NCBI GenBank assembly: GCA_003586115.2
Contig: QVOM02000112.1
Coordinates: forward strand, 49,474,212 to 49,538,211
Direction of reading: 5' to 3'
Length of the DNA: 64,000 nucleotides
Origin: Salvator merianae
Lineage: Eukaryota; Chordata; Lepidosauria; Squamata; Teiidae
Shown one piece after another: positions 29,022 to 43,262 of the stretch. Under the pieces are notes generated by a model. It saw only the letters and a list, made by a program, of their open reading frames with translations, was not told the origin of the DNA and ran no database searches. Each line of letters opens with the position of its first letter. The first letter of the stretch is position 1. The position numbers were made by a program, and so were the translations under genes.

Positions 29022-30398
29022 ATGTATTGATTAATCCAAGGACCATATCATAACAGGCACACAAAGACACAGAAGAAACAAAAGTTAAACACACAATTAA
29101 AAGAGATTGGAAGATCCATGAGTAGTTAAGGCTCACAATATTAGTTTATAAAAACTCATCCCCTTTGCAATTCATCCTGATCTGTTCAAGGTGAAGTTTT
29201 CTGATTTGGACAGTCTTCGAGAATAAAACTGCAACCCTTTTAGTTATGCAAAAGGAAAAGGAGTTTGGCATTTGAGTCCCAGAAATCCATTTTTTCCCAG
29301 GAATGGAGTTAGATATTTTTCCCTCACAGACGTGCTCACATTGCAAGTCAATATATAGACTATGTTTTTGACTTCAGGGGCTCCACAAACACAGAGCCTT
29401 TTCATTTCCCTCCCTGTTTAGCCATACAGTGCAATTGTTCGAAACGGGTACAGGTAAAAATTCTTACTAAATGAGGAGCCAAGTTGGTGTCTAGATATTT
29501 CTCCTGATGGAACATCAACTTGGTTTGCACTAGCCATTTTAGTGACTTGTCATTGGCTAGCTTAGCTATATCACTCTATCCTACCCACCCCAAAAAAAAG
29601 CTATTGGGGGGGAGACAGGCACTGATGAGACATTTTCTTACATCTCTAAAGCAAGAAATGATCAGTAGTTCAAATATGCATCAGAGTATTTTTCTTTTTT
29701 TCTTCTTAAAATGTTTTTTATAGATTTGATAAGTTAGATGAGCTCAGACTGGCTTAACTGGATATTTTGAACATCTTGTTTTACTCCATGTTTCCAAAGT
29801 TTGTTGCAAAAAACTTCACTCCAGTTTTTTCCTGTGTACAACTTATTACGTTTCCCTGGTTTTGGAATAACCTTGTTCCTCAAGGAATGGCTGCATGGGG
29901 AAAGTCAAAGCTTTGGGGATTTTTTTTCAAGGAATAACTTGGGGATTTATTTTTTTTTTTACTTCCAAAACTTTTTATTGATAAACTGGCAACAACAACA
30001 ATAACAACCAAACTACATATAAAATAAAAAGAAAGAAATGTGCTGAATTACACAACTTATTATTCCATTAATTATGCTAATAGCATGTCTCAGTATTGGG
30101 GAAAAACCTGTTTATTGTTACTATTATTATCTATCTTAAACATCTAAAATGAAATACAGATTAATTTTTAAATGTTTCAAATTAATAGAAGAGTGCTAGT
30201 CTGAAAAAAAAGGTACAGATGGTAAGGATAAGCATATTTATATTCTCATCCAGTATATAAAATGACCTTTTAAATATTATATCATATGTCACAATACATT
30301 TTTTAATCTCAAAAGAATTTTTGTTTGCAGTGCTCCATACTTTTACAATGCCTTCCAAACGTCACTCATCACAATTGTTTGTTGCTGTTTTCTTATAA

Positions 30399-30578
<180 letters not shown>

Positions 30579-30690
30579 TAATGTTTATTGGGAAGATATA
30601 TTGCTCTGTTTTGTGCTAATATGTTAACATTCTTCCATGTCTTTCTTCTTCTGCGTTGCATTTGTTCTAGTGTAACAACAATATTAATGT

Positions 30691-30710
30691 GATAGATAGA
30701 TAGATAGATA
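30691..30710. repeat. Short (GATA)n run
   Basis: Five GATA units just after exon 7 of this set. Confidence 0.85.
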
Positions 30711-30765
30711 TGCATTATAGTGTAACTGAAGTCTAAAAGTGAAGTACAACAGCTTTTGCTAGTTC

Positions 30766-30925
30766 AGGGATGGACATCTTGTAGCTTTTCATGTCTAATA
30801 TCTCAAGATACAGAGAATCAGACTCTGGTGGTCAGCTGGCAAGTAGTTGGAGTTGTAATCCAACATCATCTGTAATATCAAATGATCCCAGCCTCTGTAA
30901 CAGCTGACCATCCTTGGGCATAGAC
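30766..30925. mobile_element. Small hAT-like MITE, copy 1
   Basis: Starts near CAGGGATGGACATCTTGTAGC and ends CTGACCATCCTTGGGCAT, so the ends are imperfect inverted copies (CAGGGATGG versus CCATCCTTGG). The inside has 'gttggagttgtaatccaacatcatctg', shared in pattern with 40720-40861 and 50140-50250. CAGGG termini suggest a hAT-type non-autonomous element. Confidence 0.55.
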
Positions 30926-31099
30926 TTCTTGGAGAAGATTTTTCCATGTAATAAGATTAACTTTTTATTTGTTTATTACCTATATTTATACAGTTCTTTC
31001 CTTTAGACTTTTTATGACTAAGGGTTCTGCTGCTCAAGAAAACCTTAGCAAAATTCTGTTAGCATCATAGCTAAGCTCAAAAAAAGGGTAGATAATAAG

Positions 31100-31350
31100 G
31101 TTTGCCAGGTGTCAACATGACCTTTGGTCACTGCTTGAACTTTACCTGGGTGAAGACCCAGGCCTTTGATGTTTAATCCTAATGTAGTCCTTCTGTGTTG
31201 GGAAGGTTGTATTGTAAATATATTTTTATTTAATAATAATTTTATTGATTTTTATCAGTTTATTTTATCAAATACTTTGACCTGCCCAGGGATTTTCTAA
31301 TGAAGAGCAAGAGACAAATGTTTGGTGATAATAATAAATAAACAATAAGT
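31100..31350 (+). mobile_element. LINE 3' end (family A)
   Basis: Starts with 'gtttgccaggtgtcaaca', the same last-codon region as 10208-10226 (TTTGCCAGGTGTCAACAC). A 3' UTR follows, ending in GATAATAATAAATAAACAATAA. A 5'-truncated sense insertion. Confidence 0.75.
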
Positions 31351-31775
31351 CTAAATCCAAATTAAAACCCGCAAGAGTTTCACATTGTAGTGGCTCCGTT
31401 GCAGTACTTAGTTCCATTTCTTGCTTTAATGCAGACTGGTAGCAAAATCAGTGAAAACTCAAATTTACATTATTGTGGTCCATGTAAGACAAAAGCATTG
31501 TGTAAAAGAACTGGTTCAGACCTCGTGCAAGATCTCCCAGCCAAGGCTCCATTTGTTTAACTCTTTGTAACTTCTCCCACCAGTCAGAGAACTGACAATT
31601 GAATTGAAGGTATTGCCTGTGTTTTCCTGGGATTGAAAAAGCTCAGAAACAGCAACCTTCAGTGCAGTACTGCCCAGTGGAAGAGAGTTGATAATAAGTG
31701 ATATAAGAATATATTCTGCCACAGTTGGTTATTAATGCATTTTTTAAAAAATTATCCTTTATTTAGTAAACATAG

Positions 31776-32072
<297 letters not shown>

Positions 32073-32539
32073 TAGATATAAATAATTTAAAACACCAATA
32101 CTGAAATTTTAACTACTTATAGATGAGGTGTGAATGTATCTACAGAATTTTCGAACTGAGAAGCTCTGATAGTAATGCTGAACACCTTAATATTGACACT
32201 TGTTCCAAAGCTGGTAACAATAGCTTCCCTGGGTAACACAGGGAACTCTGTTTAGAAACATGGTTTCATTACAGTTCATATAAATGGAAGAAGTAACTGT
32301 GTAACAAGATTGTGTGGGTCAATGTATTTGAATGTCTTTCATTCTCCATAAGGTATTATAAATCATGTATCAAATTTGACATCCACTGTGGATATTTTGA
32401 ACTGAGAGAATGTATTTCAAGCAAACACTTTAAGCCAGTTTGCAATCCTAGCTTAGAAGCATCACTCAACCGTAGTTTACTGTTTGAAGGATAGATACAG
32501 CTTTGACAATCTTATGATTTGAACAACGTGACATTAGAT

Positions 32540-32925
32540 TTATTTCTATCCCATCCTGTACCCGAAGGTTTCAGGGCAGGTTACAATACCAAAGGTTAAA
32601 AACAATGAACAATAAACACAATAGCAGTGCTAAAAACAACAGTGCCTGAAAGGAGAGAAAACTTACGCTACCCAAAAGTCAGAGTAAAGAAATGTATGTT
32701 CACTAAGTGGTAGTGCCTGATTCCATAATCCAGGGGCTACAACTAAGAAACCCCCATTCATGGGTGCCCACCCCTTCAATTGCTGAAGGTGGTGGCACAA
32801 CCAGGAAGGCCTCCTCGGCAGATCTTAAAGAACAGACAGGACTGCTATCAGGGGCCCAAGTCATTTAGGGCTTTGTAGATTAACATTAAGACCTTGAATT
32901 GGACTCAATAGCAAATAGACATACT
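32540..32925 (-). mobile_element. LINE 3' fragment (family A), antisense
   Basis: Reads left to right as an antisense 3' UTR: 'atttatttctatcccatcctgtacccgaaggtttcagggcaggttacaa', then '...aggcctcctcggcagatcttaaagaac...', then 'tttagggctttgtagattaacattaagaccttgaattggactcaatagcaaa'. The last part is shared with 35480-35540. Confidence 0.75.
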
Positions 32926-33425
32926 TCCATAATTGTAGTCTGTCATTACCTTAAATTATTTTAACGTTTGTTCTGCATTAATCAATTTAATTTGATCCTT
33001 TAAAAAACTCCTATTATAATGATGATAATGGTAATTACAGTTATCCTTCAAATAAAGTGAATATATTCTAAGGCTTATGTTCTCTGCACTATGAAGGTCA
33101 TGTTAGGGAAAGTGGAAGTGATCTCCAGTTTCCCTAATTGTTGACTTTAAATTGCTCATGATTTGATTTCAGGTAGTGCAGTTTTGCACTATAAAAGGAA
33201 GGTTGCACTTCAGCAACCATGTATTAGCAAAACTGTGCTGACCAAAGCCATAATATATGAGAGGCAAGTATATCATTGGCATTGTGAAATAGAACTTCTT
33301 GTAAATAAAGCTTTTACCATTTTTCTCCCATGTCTTCAATTTTGGGTGTATCATTAATGACAAAAATATTATACCAAGACCATAGTATTGTTTTCCACAT
33401 CAGATTGGTACCTTATTTTTTGTAG

Positions 33426-33567
33426 CCTGTCAGTATAAATTGGCTGTGGAACGGTACGAGTGGAATAAATTGCAAAGCGTGAAGTCAGTAGTTCCTATGG
33501 TTCATCTTTCTTGGAACATAGCACGGAATATCAAAGTCTCGGATCCAAAGCTTTTTGAAATGATCAA
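33426..33567 (+). CDS. KDM6A: KDM6A exon (9th of 12; human exon 26 equivalent), end of JmjC domain
   Basis: Acceptor TTTTTGTAG, donor GTAAGT. Two bases complete Ala; 46 codons follow (residues 346-391), then a split Lys. The peptide [38 protein letters not shown] and DPKLFEMI is the end of the JmjC fold and the start of the helical linker to the zinc domain. Ile for Met in SWNIARN is a mild difference from mammals. Confidence 0.97.
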
Positions 33568-34154
33568 GTAAGTTCATTGTAAATAATTGATGCAGGGTCA
33601 ATTTACTGGGTTTTGGAAAATGTTACAAAGATTAACATATGTCTAATGGCAGGGCAGTATTCATGTTGGAAGCCACTGTAAATTACCAGCCATAAGTATT
33701 CACTTATGGATTAAATATATGGATTTAAAAAGCCACTTCTTAATGATCAGTTTGCCTTTGCTTATATGTGTGTGTGCACTTGTGCGTGCATACGTAGGTA
33801 ATTGAAAATGTTATCTTTCTGAATTAATATTTTTGAATGAAGAGTGTTAATAAAATATAGGAACACCAACATACCTCTTCTTATTATGCACACATTCCAC
33901 TTACACATACTCAGTTCTTTACAAAAAAAGTTATGCCTAGTCACAAAATATGCAACATTTTCAGGTCAGTAGTATCTAAGCACAGTTCTTTCCAATGGTT
34001 GCACTGTATAAACTCCAGCAGGATAGGCATGAGTGTTTCCTAGAGGTGCGCATGAAATGGCTTACGTATTTTATTCCAACTCTGGAACAAAACACAAAAT
34101 CTCAAAACATTTATTGGAGCAGATAGTCAAATTGGGTGTTCTAATGGAGCAAAA

Positions 34155-34810
34155 CTAGGGATGTGCCAAATGAGTGCTGTTTGAAACTGGTTCTGCGAAG
34201 TGTTCAGGGGGGGTTGCTGTAGAACTAAACGCTGCTAAAAATTTGGAGTTTCGTAGCAGATACAACTGGAGGAGATTCTAATTTATTGGTTCATTCAGTT
34301 TGACTCTTCATCCTCCTTTCCTGGATACTGCCTTGGCCTCAACATGATCACACTCCCAGCTGCCCATCAAACTGGCCTTACCCTCATCTCACCCCATCTG
34401 ACCTTCTTTCCTGGTGCTTCGGGTGACCTGTGCCAGGCCACAGCCAACAGCCACACTGTTTTTCAACAGCTGGCCAAGACCACTTTGGAGGCCTTCTAGT
34501 CCTTCCGGAAGTGGAGGAACTATGGGTCCTCCCAGCAGGTCCAGTGGGCCTTCACTTCCGGGAAGGCTTCATGCTGGGGAGGCCCCATGATCCTGTACTC
34601 CTGGAATGCCTCATACGCCTCGAAGGTTCGCAGGCCACCAGAGGCGCAAGGAGAGAAGGACAGCCAGAATTCATTTGTAGTAGCCAGTGTAGGATTGAGA
34701 AAAGGGGGCATGTTTGGAGAGGATCGCAAACTGGTCAGCCAGTTCTAAAACCCGACCAGTTCGTTCTGAGTTCATACGCAAAGAGTTCTAAGCGTTTTCA
34801 GTTCAGGTTT
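34155..34810. repeat. GC-richer unassigned repeat in the longest intron
   Basis: Flanked by AT-rich intron. The left side has 'agggatgtgccaaatgagtgctgtttgaaactggttc' and the right side 'caaactggtcagccagttctaaaacccgaccagttc', which look like related sub-terminal motifs of a non-autonomous DNA transposon. The 152-codon frame at 34430-34888 has no recognisable domain and is probably chance in this GC-rich stretch. Confidence 0.4.
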
Positions 34811-35069
34811 AGTACAGACCAGTTAGTACATTTGTACACATTTATATTACTGCAAAATAATGATTGGGCCAATGGAGAGAGGATGTAAAATTTTATACAG
34901 AAGGTGTTCAGGACTGTATTAAGGTATTAAAAGAATTAATAATAATAGAATGAGAAAACTGCAAATGAAAATTCTTGGTTGATTGTATAGGACACCTCAT
35001 CAATTGATTCATATTAACATAAAAATTAGTCCTAATTGTTGGCACAGTTATAATGAAAAAGGAACTAAA

Positions 35070-37330
35070 ATACATATTTATTTATTTATTTGTTTATTTA
35101 TTTAAGAATTTATATTCCACCTTTAACCAAAAGGTCCCATAGCAGGTCACAACAGTAAAAAAATAAACTGTTTAAAGTATTAAAAAATATTTAAAATATA
35201 ACTCACCCTTCGTGGCAGGAAGGTAAACATCAAAAGGCTGGGTTAAGAGATATGTTTTAACCAGGCACTGAAAACCATATAATGTAGGCGCCTGGCAACC
35301 CTCAAGAGGAAGGCTGTTTCAGAGTCTGGGAGCCACCACAGAAGAAGTTAATTTTGCGTGTCCCTGCCCCTTGCACCTCTGAGAGGGAAGGAACTACATG
35401 AAGGCCCTCTCCTTGAGCTATCAGTAAAAGGGCAGGTCTATATAGGAGAAGGCGCTTCTTCAGATAACCAGGGCCCAGGCCATTTCGAGTTTTGTATGTT
35501 AGCATCAACACCTTGAATTGGGCTCAGTAGTGAATAGGCTACTAGTGCAGATCTTTCAGGACTGGTGTGATGTATGTCTGGCCAGAAACTCCCATCAGCA
35601 GTCAAGCTGCTGCATTGTGCAGTAGTTCCAGCTTCCAGACTGCTTTCAAGAGTAGCCCCACATAAAGTGCATTACAGTAGTGTAATCTGAAGGTTACCAG
35701 AGTGTGGATCACTGTGGCCAAGTTACCCCTAACCAGGAAATGCCGAAGTTGGCTAACCAGTCAGAGATGAAGGTAGGCACACCTGGCTGTTGCTGCCACA
35801 TGGATCTCAAATGACAACAACAAATCCAGGAGTACTCCCAAAACACACCCATTCTTTCTGGAACAAAACAATCCTACTGAGAATCAGATGCCTCTTAATT
35901 TATTGGATTCAGGACCCCATGACAGACAGAACCTCCATCTTGTCTGGATTCAATTTCCACATCCAGCCCATCACTCCAGGCAGTAGTCAAGCACCTGAAC
36001 TGCCTTCCCTGACTCAGAAGAAATGGAGATGGCACCTCACTCCAAAACTCCTGATGACCTCTCCCAGCAACATTATACACATTAAAGAGCATAGGAGACA
36101 AGACATACCCCTGGGGAAGTTCACCAAAAAAAAAAAAAAAAATCCCAGGGTGTCAAACAAAAGTTCCCCATCGTTACTTTCTGCACTTTCCTACAGAAAT
36201 AGGAAGAGAACCACTGTAAAACAGTGCTTCCAAGTTCCAGTCCCCAAAGCTAATTCAGCAGGATACCATGGTCAATGGTATCAAAAGCCTCTGAGGTCAA
36301 GGAGAATCATCAGGGTTGTATTGCCCCCATCCTTGTCCTGATAAAGATCATCCATGAGGATGACCAAGGCAGTTTCTGTGTCAAACCCCTGCCTGAAACC
36401 AGACTGGAGTGGGCCTTGATCATCCATTTCCTCCAAGCATGCCTGCAGCTGTATGGCAACCATCCTCACCAATACCTTGCCCAAAAAGAGAATATGAACC
36501 CCTGGGCAGTAGTTGTTTAATACATCTGGATCCAGGGTGGTCCTCTTAAGAAATAGGCATACCACAGCTTCCTTTAGAACCATTGGCACTTCTCCCTCCC
36601 CCAAGGAGGCATTTATCACTCCCTGGATCCACCCAGCCATACCCTCTCAGCCAGCTTTTATTAGCCACGTAGGACAGGGATCAAAAAGGCAAGTTGTTGG
36701 TCAGACCCTTGCAAGCAGCTTGTCCTCTTCCTTGGACCACAACTGAAACTGATCCAATATAATTGGACCAGAAGGTACGCTGGACACCTCCTCCAAACTA
36801 CTTCTAACTTTGGAGTCCAATTCCATACAAATCTGAGCAACATTGCCTTGAAAGTGCCTTGCAAATTTATCACAGCAAAGTGATAAAGGTGACATAGACA
36901 TATACATATAGCTTGATGACAGTATCCCTTTAACCACCTGGAACAGCTGTGCTGGATGGCTACTTGAGAAAGCAATGGCAGCAGAGAAGTAAGTCTTCTT
37001 TGCTGCCATCACTGCCACATGGGAGGCATGATAATGTGCTCTTACCAGTGTTCAGTCATTTTCTCTGAATGAGTGTAGCAAAACTGCTCATATGTCTGGG
37101 GCTCTAGATCGGCCTTTCCCATCTGCCAGAACTAAATTACATCTGGAACACCAGCCACATAAGCTAGATGTGTGACTAGAGCTCTGGACATCTTCAGGCT
37201 GGCATGGCATGACAGACAGCAGCCCACAGATGATCTCTTTAAGAGTGCTGAAGGTGCGGGATTTCTCTCTCTCCTACGAGGTGTTCCTTTGGCAGGGAAC
37301 TTAGCCATTATTGGAGCCATTTGACCACTC
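35070..37330 (-). mobile_element. LINE of the CR1/L2 group, RT to tail (family A copy 2)
   Basis: The antisense tail TATTTATTTATTTATTTG at 35073-35099 marks the 3' end. Going up the - strand are the C-terminal ORF2 region, an RT block with LSPMLFNVYN-type sequence near 36100-36040 (read as MSPMLFNVYN), and GLDVEIESRQDG. A long piece at 36640-36281 has GVINASLGEGEVPMVLKEAV and QSGFRQGFDTETALVILMDD with TLMILLDL. The endonuclease-RT linker is at 37018-36701. It is 5'-truncated with no endonuclease domain. Stops and frameshifts throughout; about 2.3 kb. Confidence 0.85.
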
Positions 37331-37760
37331 CATTATCTGAGAAACCAAGGGTCTGTATTTAGTTGGCTGTATTTAGTTTATGAGGAAGGACTACAACAAT
37401 TTCTCTTTTTACAACTATTTTCCTTAGTTTATCAAGTTCTGCTACTAAGAAGACAAGCTCAAGCTAACAGATCAGTCCGAAACTCTGTGCTATGAAGATA
37501 GTTGATCCATTCAGCCTCTCTGCCATTCCCTTTTTGTCTTATAGGGCATTCTTGGCACCCTTGTTGTCCAGGAAACTGATGGCCTCCCTAACAGACCTCC
37601 TGTTTATAATATATTAAGATTTTTAAAGATTAATTGTCTTTACAGTCTTCGCAATATGATTCTCAGATTTTCTTTTCGCATCTCCTACTGTTTATTTTCA
37701 TTTCCTTTGCCAAAGTATTCAAAGACATAACCATGTTAGTATGGATCAGTACACAAGATT

Positions 37761-37939
37761 AGTCTCAGTCAGTAAGCAAGGGTGTCTAGTAGCACCTTAG
37801 AGACTAACAGAGAGAAATAAGTTGGTGGCATGAGCTTTCATAGACTTAGGTTTAGTCTACAGAAGCTCGTACTACCAACTTCTTTCTCTCTGTTAGACTC
37901 TAAGGTGCCACTAGATCTCCTCGCTTACTGACTCAGACT
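37761..37939. repeat. Fold-back palindromic element
   Basis: Two arms of about 85 bases, about 90% complementary, around a centre near TAGACTTAGGTTTAGTCTA (37850 area). The left arm reads AGTCTCAGTCAGTAAGCAAG ... GCACCTTAGAGACTAACAGA ... AAGTTGGTGGCATGAGCTTT. The right arm repeats these inverted (AAGCTCGTACTACCAACTT ... TCTGTTAGACTCTAAGGTGC ... GCTTACTGACTCAGACT). The motif 'gttagtctctaaggtgccac' plus 'gagctttc' is widespread in reptile repeats. A link to Penelope-like elements is my guess. Confidence 0.8.
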
Positions 37940-40285
<2,346 letters not shown>

Positions 40286-40719
40286 TAGAGAACAGTTTTC
40301 TTATATTGGACTATCTGTAATAGTAAGCACAATAACTATGTCCAGTATTAGTAAGAATATCTGCTTGATATAGAAGTATATGTGAGCTGACTGAAAGGAA
40401 TTCATTTATGGAGGAACATGCATATGATCACAATTGGGGGTGGGGGTGGTTTTAAACTGCTTGTAGAGATTTTTAGGTGGAAAAGAGCTCAAGATTGGGA
40501 TATGTTCCTAGCCTTCTGGGAATTGAGTACCTAGGTGGAGTTTATGGTTGATTTGGCCCCTGTGGTTTCAGTAGTAGTAATGCAACTTCAAGTCTTGTGT
40601 TTTAAAAAGTATTTTAGGTTTATTTCAGGTGGTCTCCCTGAAATAGCCCCTTATCAGTAAAGGCAGCATTTAAATCCCAGATCCTGTCATGTTTAATGTA
40701 GTATAATGTATTTTTATTG

Positions 40720-40861
40720 CAGGGCTGGCTAAATTATGCCCCTCAAGATGTTGCTGGATTACAACCCTCATTGACTCATTGATTCTTGTGTTTGTATTGT
40801 CTAAAACTCATCAGAATTGTGGTTTTGCAAATTCAGAGGTCCATAGCTTGGCCAGCCCCAG
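40720..40861. mobile_element. Small hAT-like MITE, copy 2
   Basis: Begins CAGGGCTGGCTAAATTATG and ends CATAGCTTGGCCAGCCCCAG, an imperfect inverted repeat. The inside 'cctcaagatgttgctggattacaaccct' matches the pattern of copy 1. About 140 bases, between exons 10 and 11 of this set. Confidence 0.65.
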
Positions 40862-41254
40862 TTTAAAATATTAAAATATGTTTTTAATTTACCATCAGAA
40901 TTTTCTGTGTCATAATACCAATATGCTTCAAATTTTGTATAGTCTCACATATTATTAAATGTCAAATCTTACAGTGTTTGGAAGTTTAGCAGATGGAGCA
41001 TGCATAAATAGCATAAGCCATCAGTGAACAGAGAGCAGACAAGAAGTTCAGTTTTGATTGGTCTCTGGCTCCTGAGGTGAGCAGAGGCATATTGCATCAT
41101 TCAAAACACAGGCTGCTTCCTCATTTCCACTATCCCTTATCATTCTTTCCTAACTACTTTGCTGGACATGTAGGCCCAACGTTGTTCTGAATTCTTTTCA
41201 CCTTGTCCCACTCCAATTCTAAATATAGTTCTGTTTCTTTTTTATATCCAACAG

Positions 41255-41425
41255 GTGGAAGTCTTCAATTTGCTTTATGTCACAAATGAGAGTAATTCTC
41301 AGAAAACCTATGTTGTACATTGCCTAGACTGTGCGCGAAAAATAAGTGGGAACCTGGAAAACTTTGTGGTGCTAGAACAATACAAAATGGAGGATCTGAT
41401 GCAAATCTATGACCAATTTACATTA
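41255..41425 (+). CDS. KDM6A: KDM6A exon (11th of 12; human exon 28 equivalent), second CxxC of zinc domain
   Basis: Acceptor TATCCAACAG, donor GTAAGT. It has exactly 57 codons (residues 435-491), phase 0 on both sides. The peptide [40 protein letters not shown] and [17 protein letters not shown] completes the zinc domain. HCLDC holds the second Cys pair. A read-through product would stop at 41447 after a few intronic codons, but the consensus donor and the clean final exon argue for normal splicing. Confidence 0.97.
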
Positions 41426-42689
41426 GTAAGTGAAGTTGCATTGGTATAGCAGAAATATTAGCACATAAGAACAGTTTGACTGTATTAGTTGAATTAAGCT
41501 AATGTATTTTATTTGTTGGCTTTGTTTCCTGTATAGAGAAAAGAACCAAAGTAAGTTCTAATGAAATAATTTTCGAAGACCTGTGTACACCCATAGCAGC
41601 AGAACAGTAACTATACTGGATCCAACTTGTACATAGACTTCTTAGAAGAATTGTATATGTGCATGTACATATGTACACTTTGGTGCTTTACAGGGACAAT
41701 AATTTTGAAAAGAGGGAATGTTCAAAACTAAGTAACAGTGGTGGCAAACCTTAACATACAAGGCTCAGAAAGATTTACAGACTTCATTAATTCACTTCAT
41801 AGTGATCATCACAAAATTTTAATACTTGGATAATAGTTTAGTCCAAGTTCTGATGCAGCTGATGTGGTTGAAAGGATATGGACTTAGCAGACAACAAAAA
41901 GATGGTATTAGTTTAGCCCAGACCTTGGAACATCAAGTGGCTTTCCTCAAGGCTTTGGGTGAGATGGTCCTGTCCCCTTAAGAGAGCTGCCGTGGAGCTA
42001 TTTTCAGGGGGGGAATAGCTCTAATAACATTAAACATGCGCTATGTAACTTCACAGGACCTGTTTTTTAAAAAATTAAAGCTTTAGACCAGCACACACAC
42101 AGTCCAGCAGAACTGACAAAAATAACAGTGTCCTGATGGTATGCTGTGAGTAGTGCAAGTTCCTTAGTTGAATATCACAGGACTTCCTCATCTGTTGCCC
42201 CATTCCCTTCCTGGTTTAAGTTAAGGATATCCCACTACTAAGAGTAAGCTCTTCAAGGTTCTGATCTGGAAATGGAAAGCTGTATTCAGAATGTATTTAA
42301 ATGTAGTTTCCCATACAAATCTTGTGTAGAGTTATGCAAGAAGTAGCCTGTCCTCTTCCAAAAATGTTCTGAATTGCCAGGGCTCAGTATCAAACCAAGC
42401 CCTGTAAAAAGGAAAATTCTGTCAAACTTTTAAAAGCAAGCCTCTGGCAAGTGTTCCTTGCTAGCACTAGATGGCCCTAAAAGTGGTTTCCTGCATTAAC
42501 CAGATTTGAAAAGTTCCTAAACCAGCTCAGAGGGTAAGATTGCTTTTGGCACCATCTGGCATTTGCAAGAAAAACTGGTACTTAGTTTTCATTTTTACAG
42601 GGTTAGATGTATCTGGTTGATTTGGAGTGGTTCAGGAAAGGCTGAATCAACCCCCTGCACACTCCTGCAGGTGTCTTTTTGGCTCATAG

Positions 42690-43160
42690 ACACATATTTA
42701 ATTATTCAATTTTAAACTTTTAGACCCCACTTATCATTAAAAAAAAAATATCTCAGCACAGTTTACAGAAGAGATTAAAATTAAGGATAAAACCATAGGT
42801 ACAAAAGTCAGCAATTAAAAACTGGGCAAGAAATAAACATTCACACAGGGAATAACAGGATAAAGAGATAAATTATAAATCGGTACCTAAAAGCTATAAG
42901 TGCAGATGCCTCACAAATAGCAGAGGGGAGAGCATTCCATAGAAAAGTTGCTACCACAGAGAAGGCCTGACTCATAAGATGCATTCTTTATTTTGTGGAA
43001 CCTTCAATAAACATCTCCATGTATTCTCTATTTTGTGGAACTCTGAGTAATACCTCAGGTCTCTTCCAGAGTTGGAAAAAGGGAGGCATTCTTCAATGTA
43101 GCATGGTCCCAAGTTGTTTAGGGCCTTATATGCCAGGGTAGAAAGACAAACTGGTACTTA
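42690..43160 (-). mobile_element. LINE 3' part (family A), left half of an interrupted copy
   Basis: Antisense LINE 3' UTR: 'agaccccacttatcatt...tctcagcacagtttaca...gagagcattccatagaaaagttgctaccacagagaaggcc', then 'ggtcccaagttgtttagggccttatatgccagggtagaaag'. It stops at the left terminal repeat of the DIRS element. The same LINE appears to resume on the far side at about 46830. Confidence 0.7.
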
Positions 43161-43164
43161 GCAT

Positions 43165-43262
43165 GAAGAAACACACAAGTGGATTGCCTTGTGCTGTTCC
43201 CACCTGATGCAACAGGTAGTGCTAGCTGTCAAGTATAAAAAGCCTCTTCGCGCTACTTTCCC
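43165..43262 (+). repeat. DIRS left inverted terminal repeat
   Basis: GAAGAAACACACAAGTGG ... GCTAGCTGTCAAGTATAAAA ... GCCTCTT. It aligns end to end with the reverse complement of 46705-46800 at roughly 75% identity. It contains TATAAAAAG. Confidence 0.85.

Noticed and set aside
34430..34888. 152-codon open frame on the + strand
   Set aside because: It lies in a GC-richer repeat-like block, has no recognisable domain, no splice context and an antisense open frame as well.
35790..36341. 183-codon open frame on the + strand, the longest in the window
   Set aside because: It is antisense to the RT region of a LINE whose - strand peptides are clearly recognisable.
41255..41449. Read-through of exon 11 of this set to an intronic stop
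   Set aside because: The consensus donor GTAAGT at 41426 and a final exon in phase encoding the known KDM6A tail make normal splicing far more likely.
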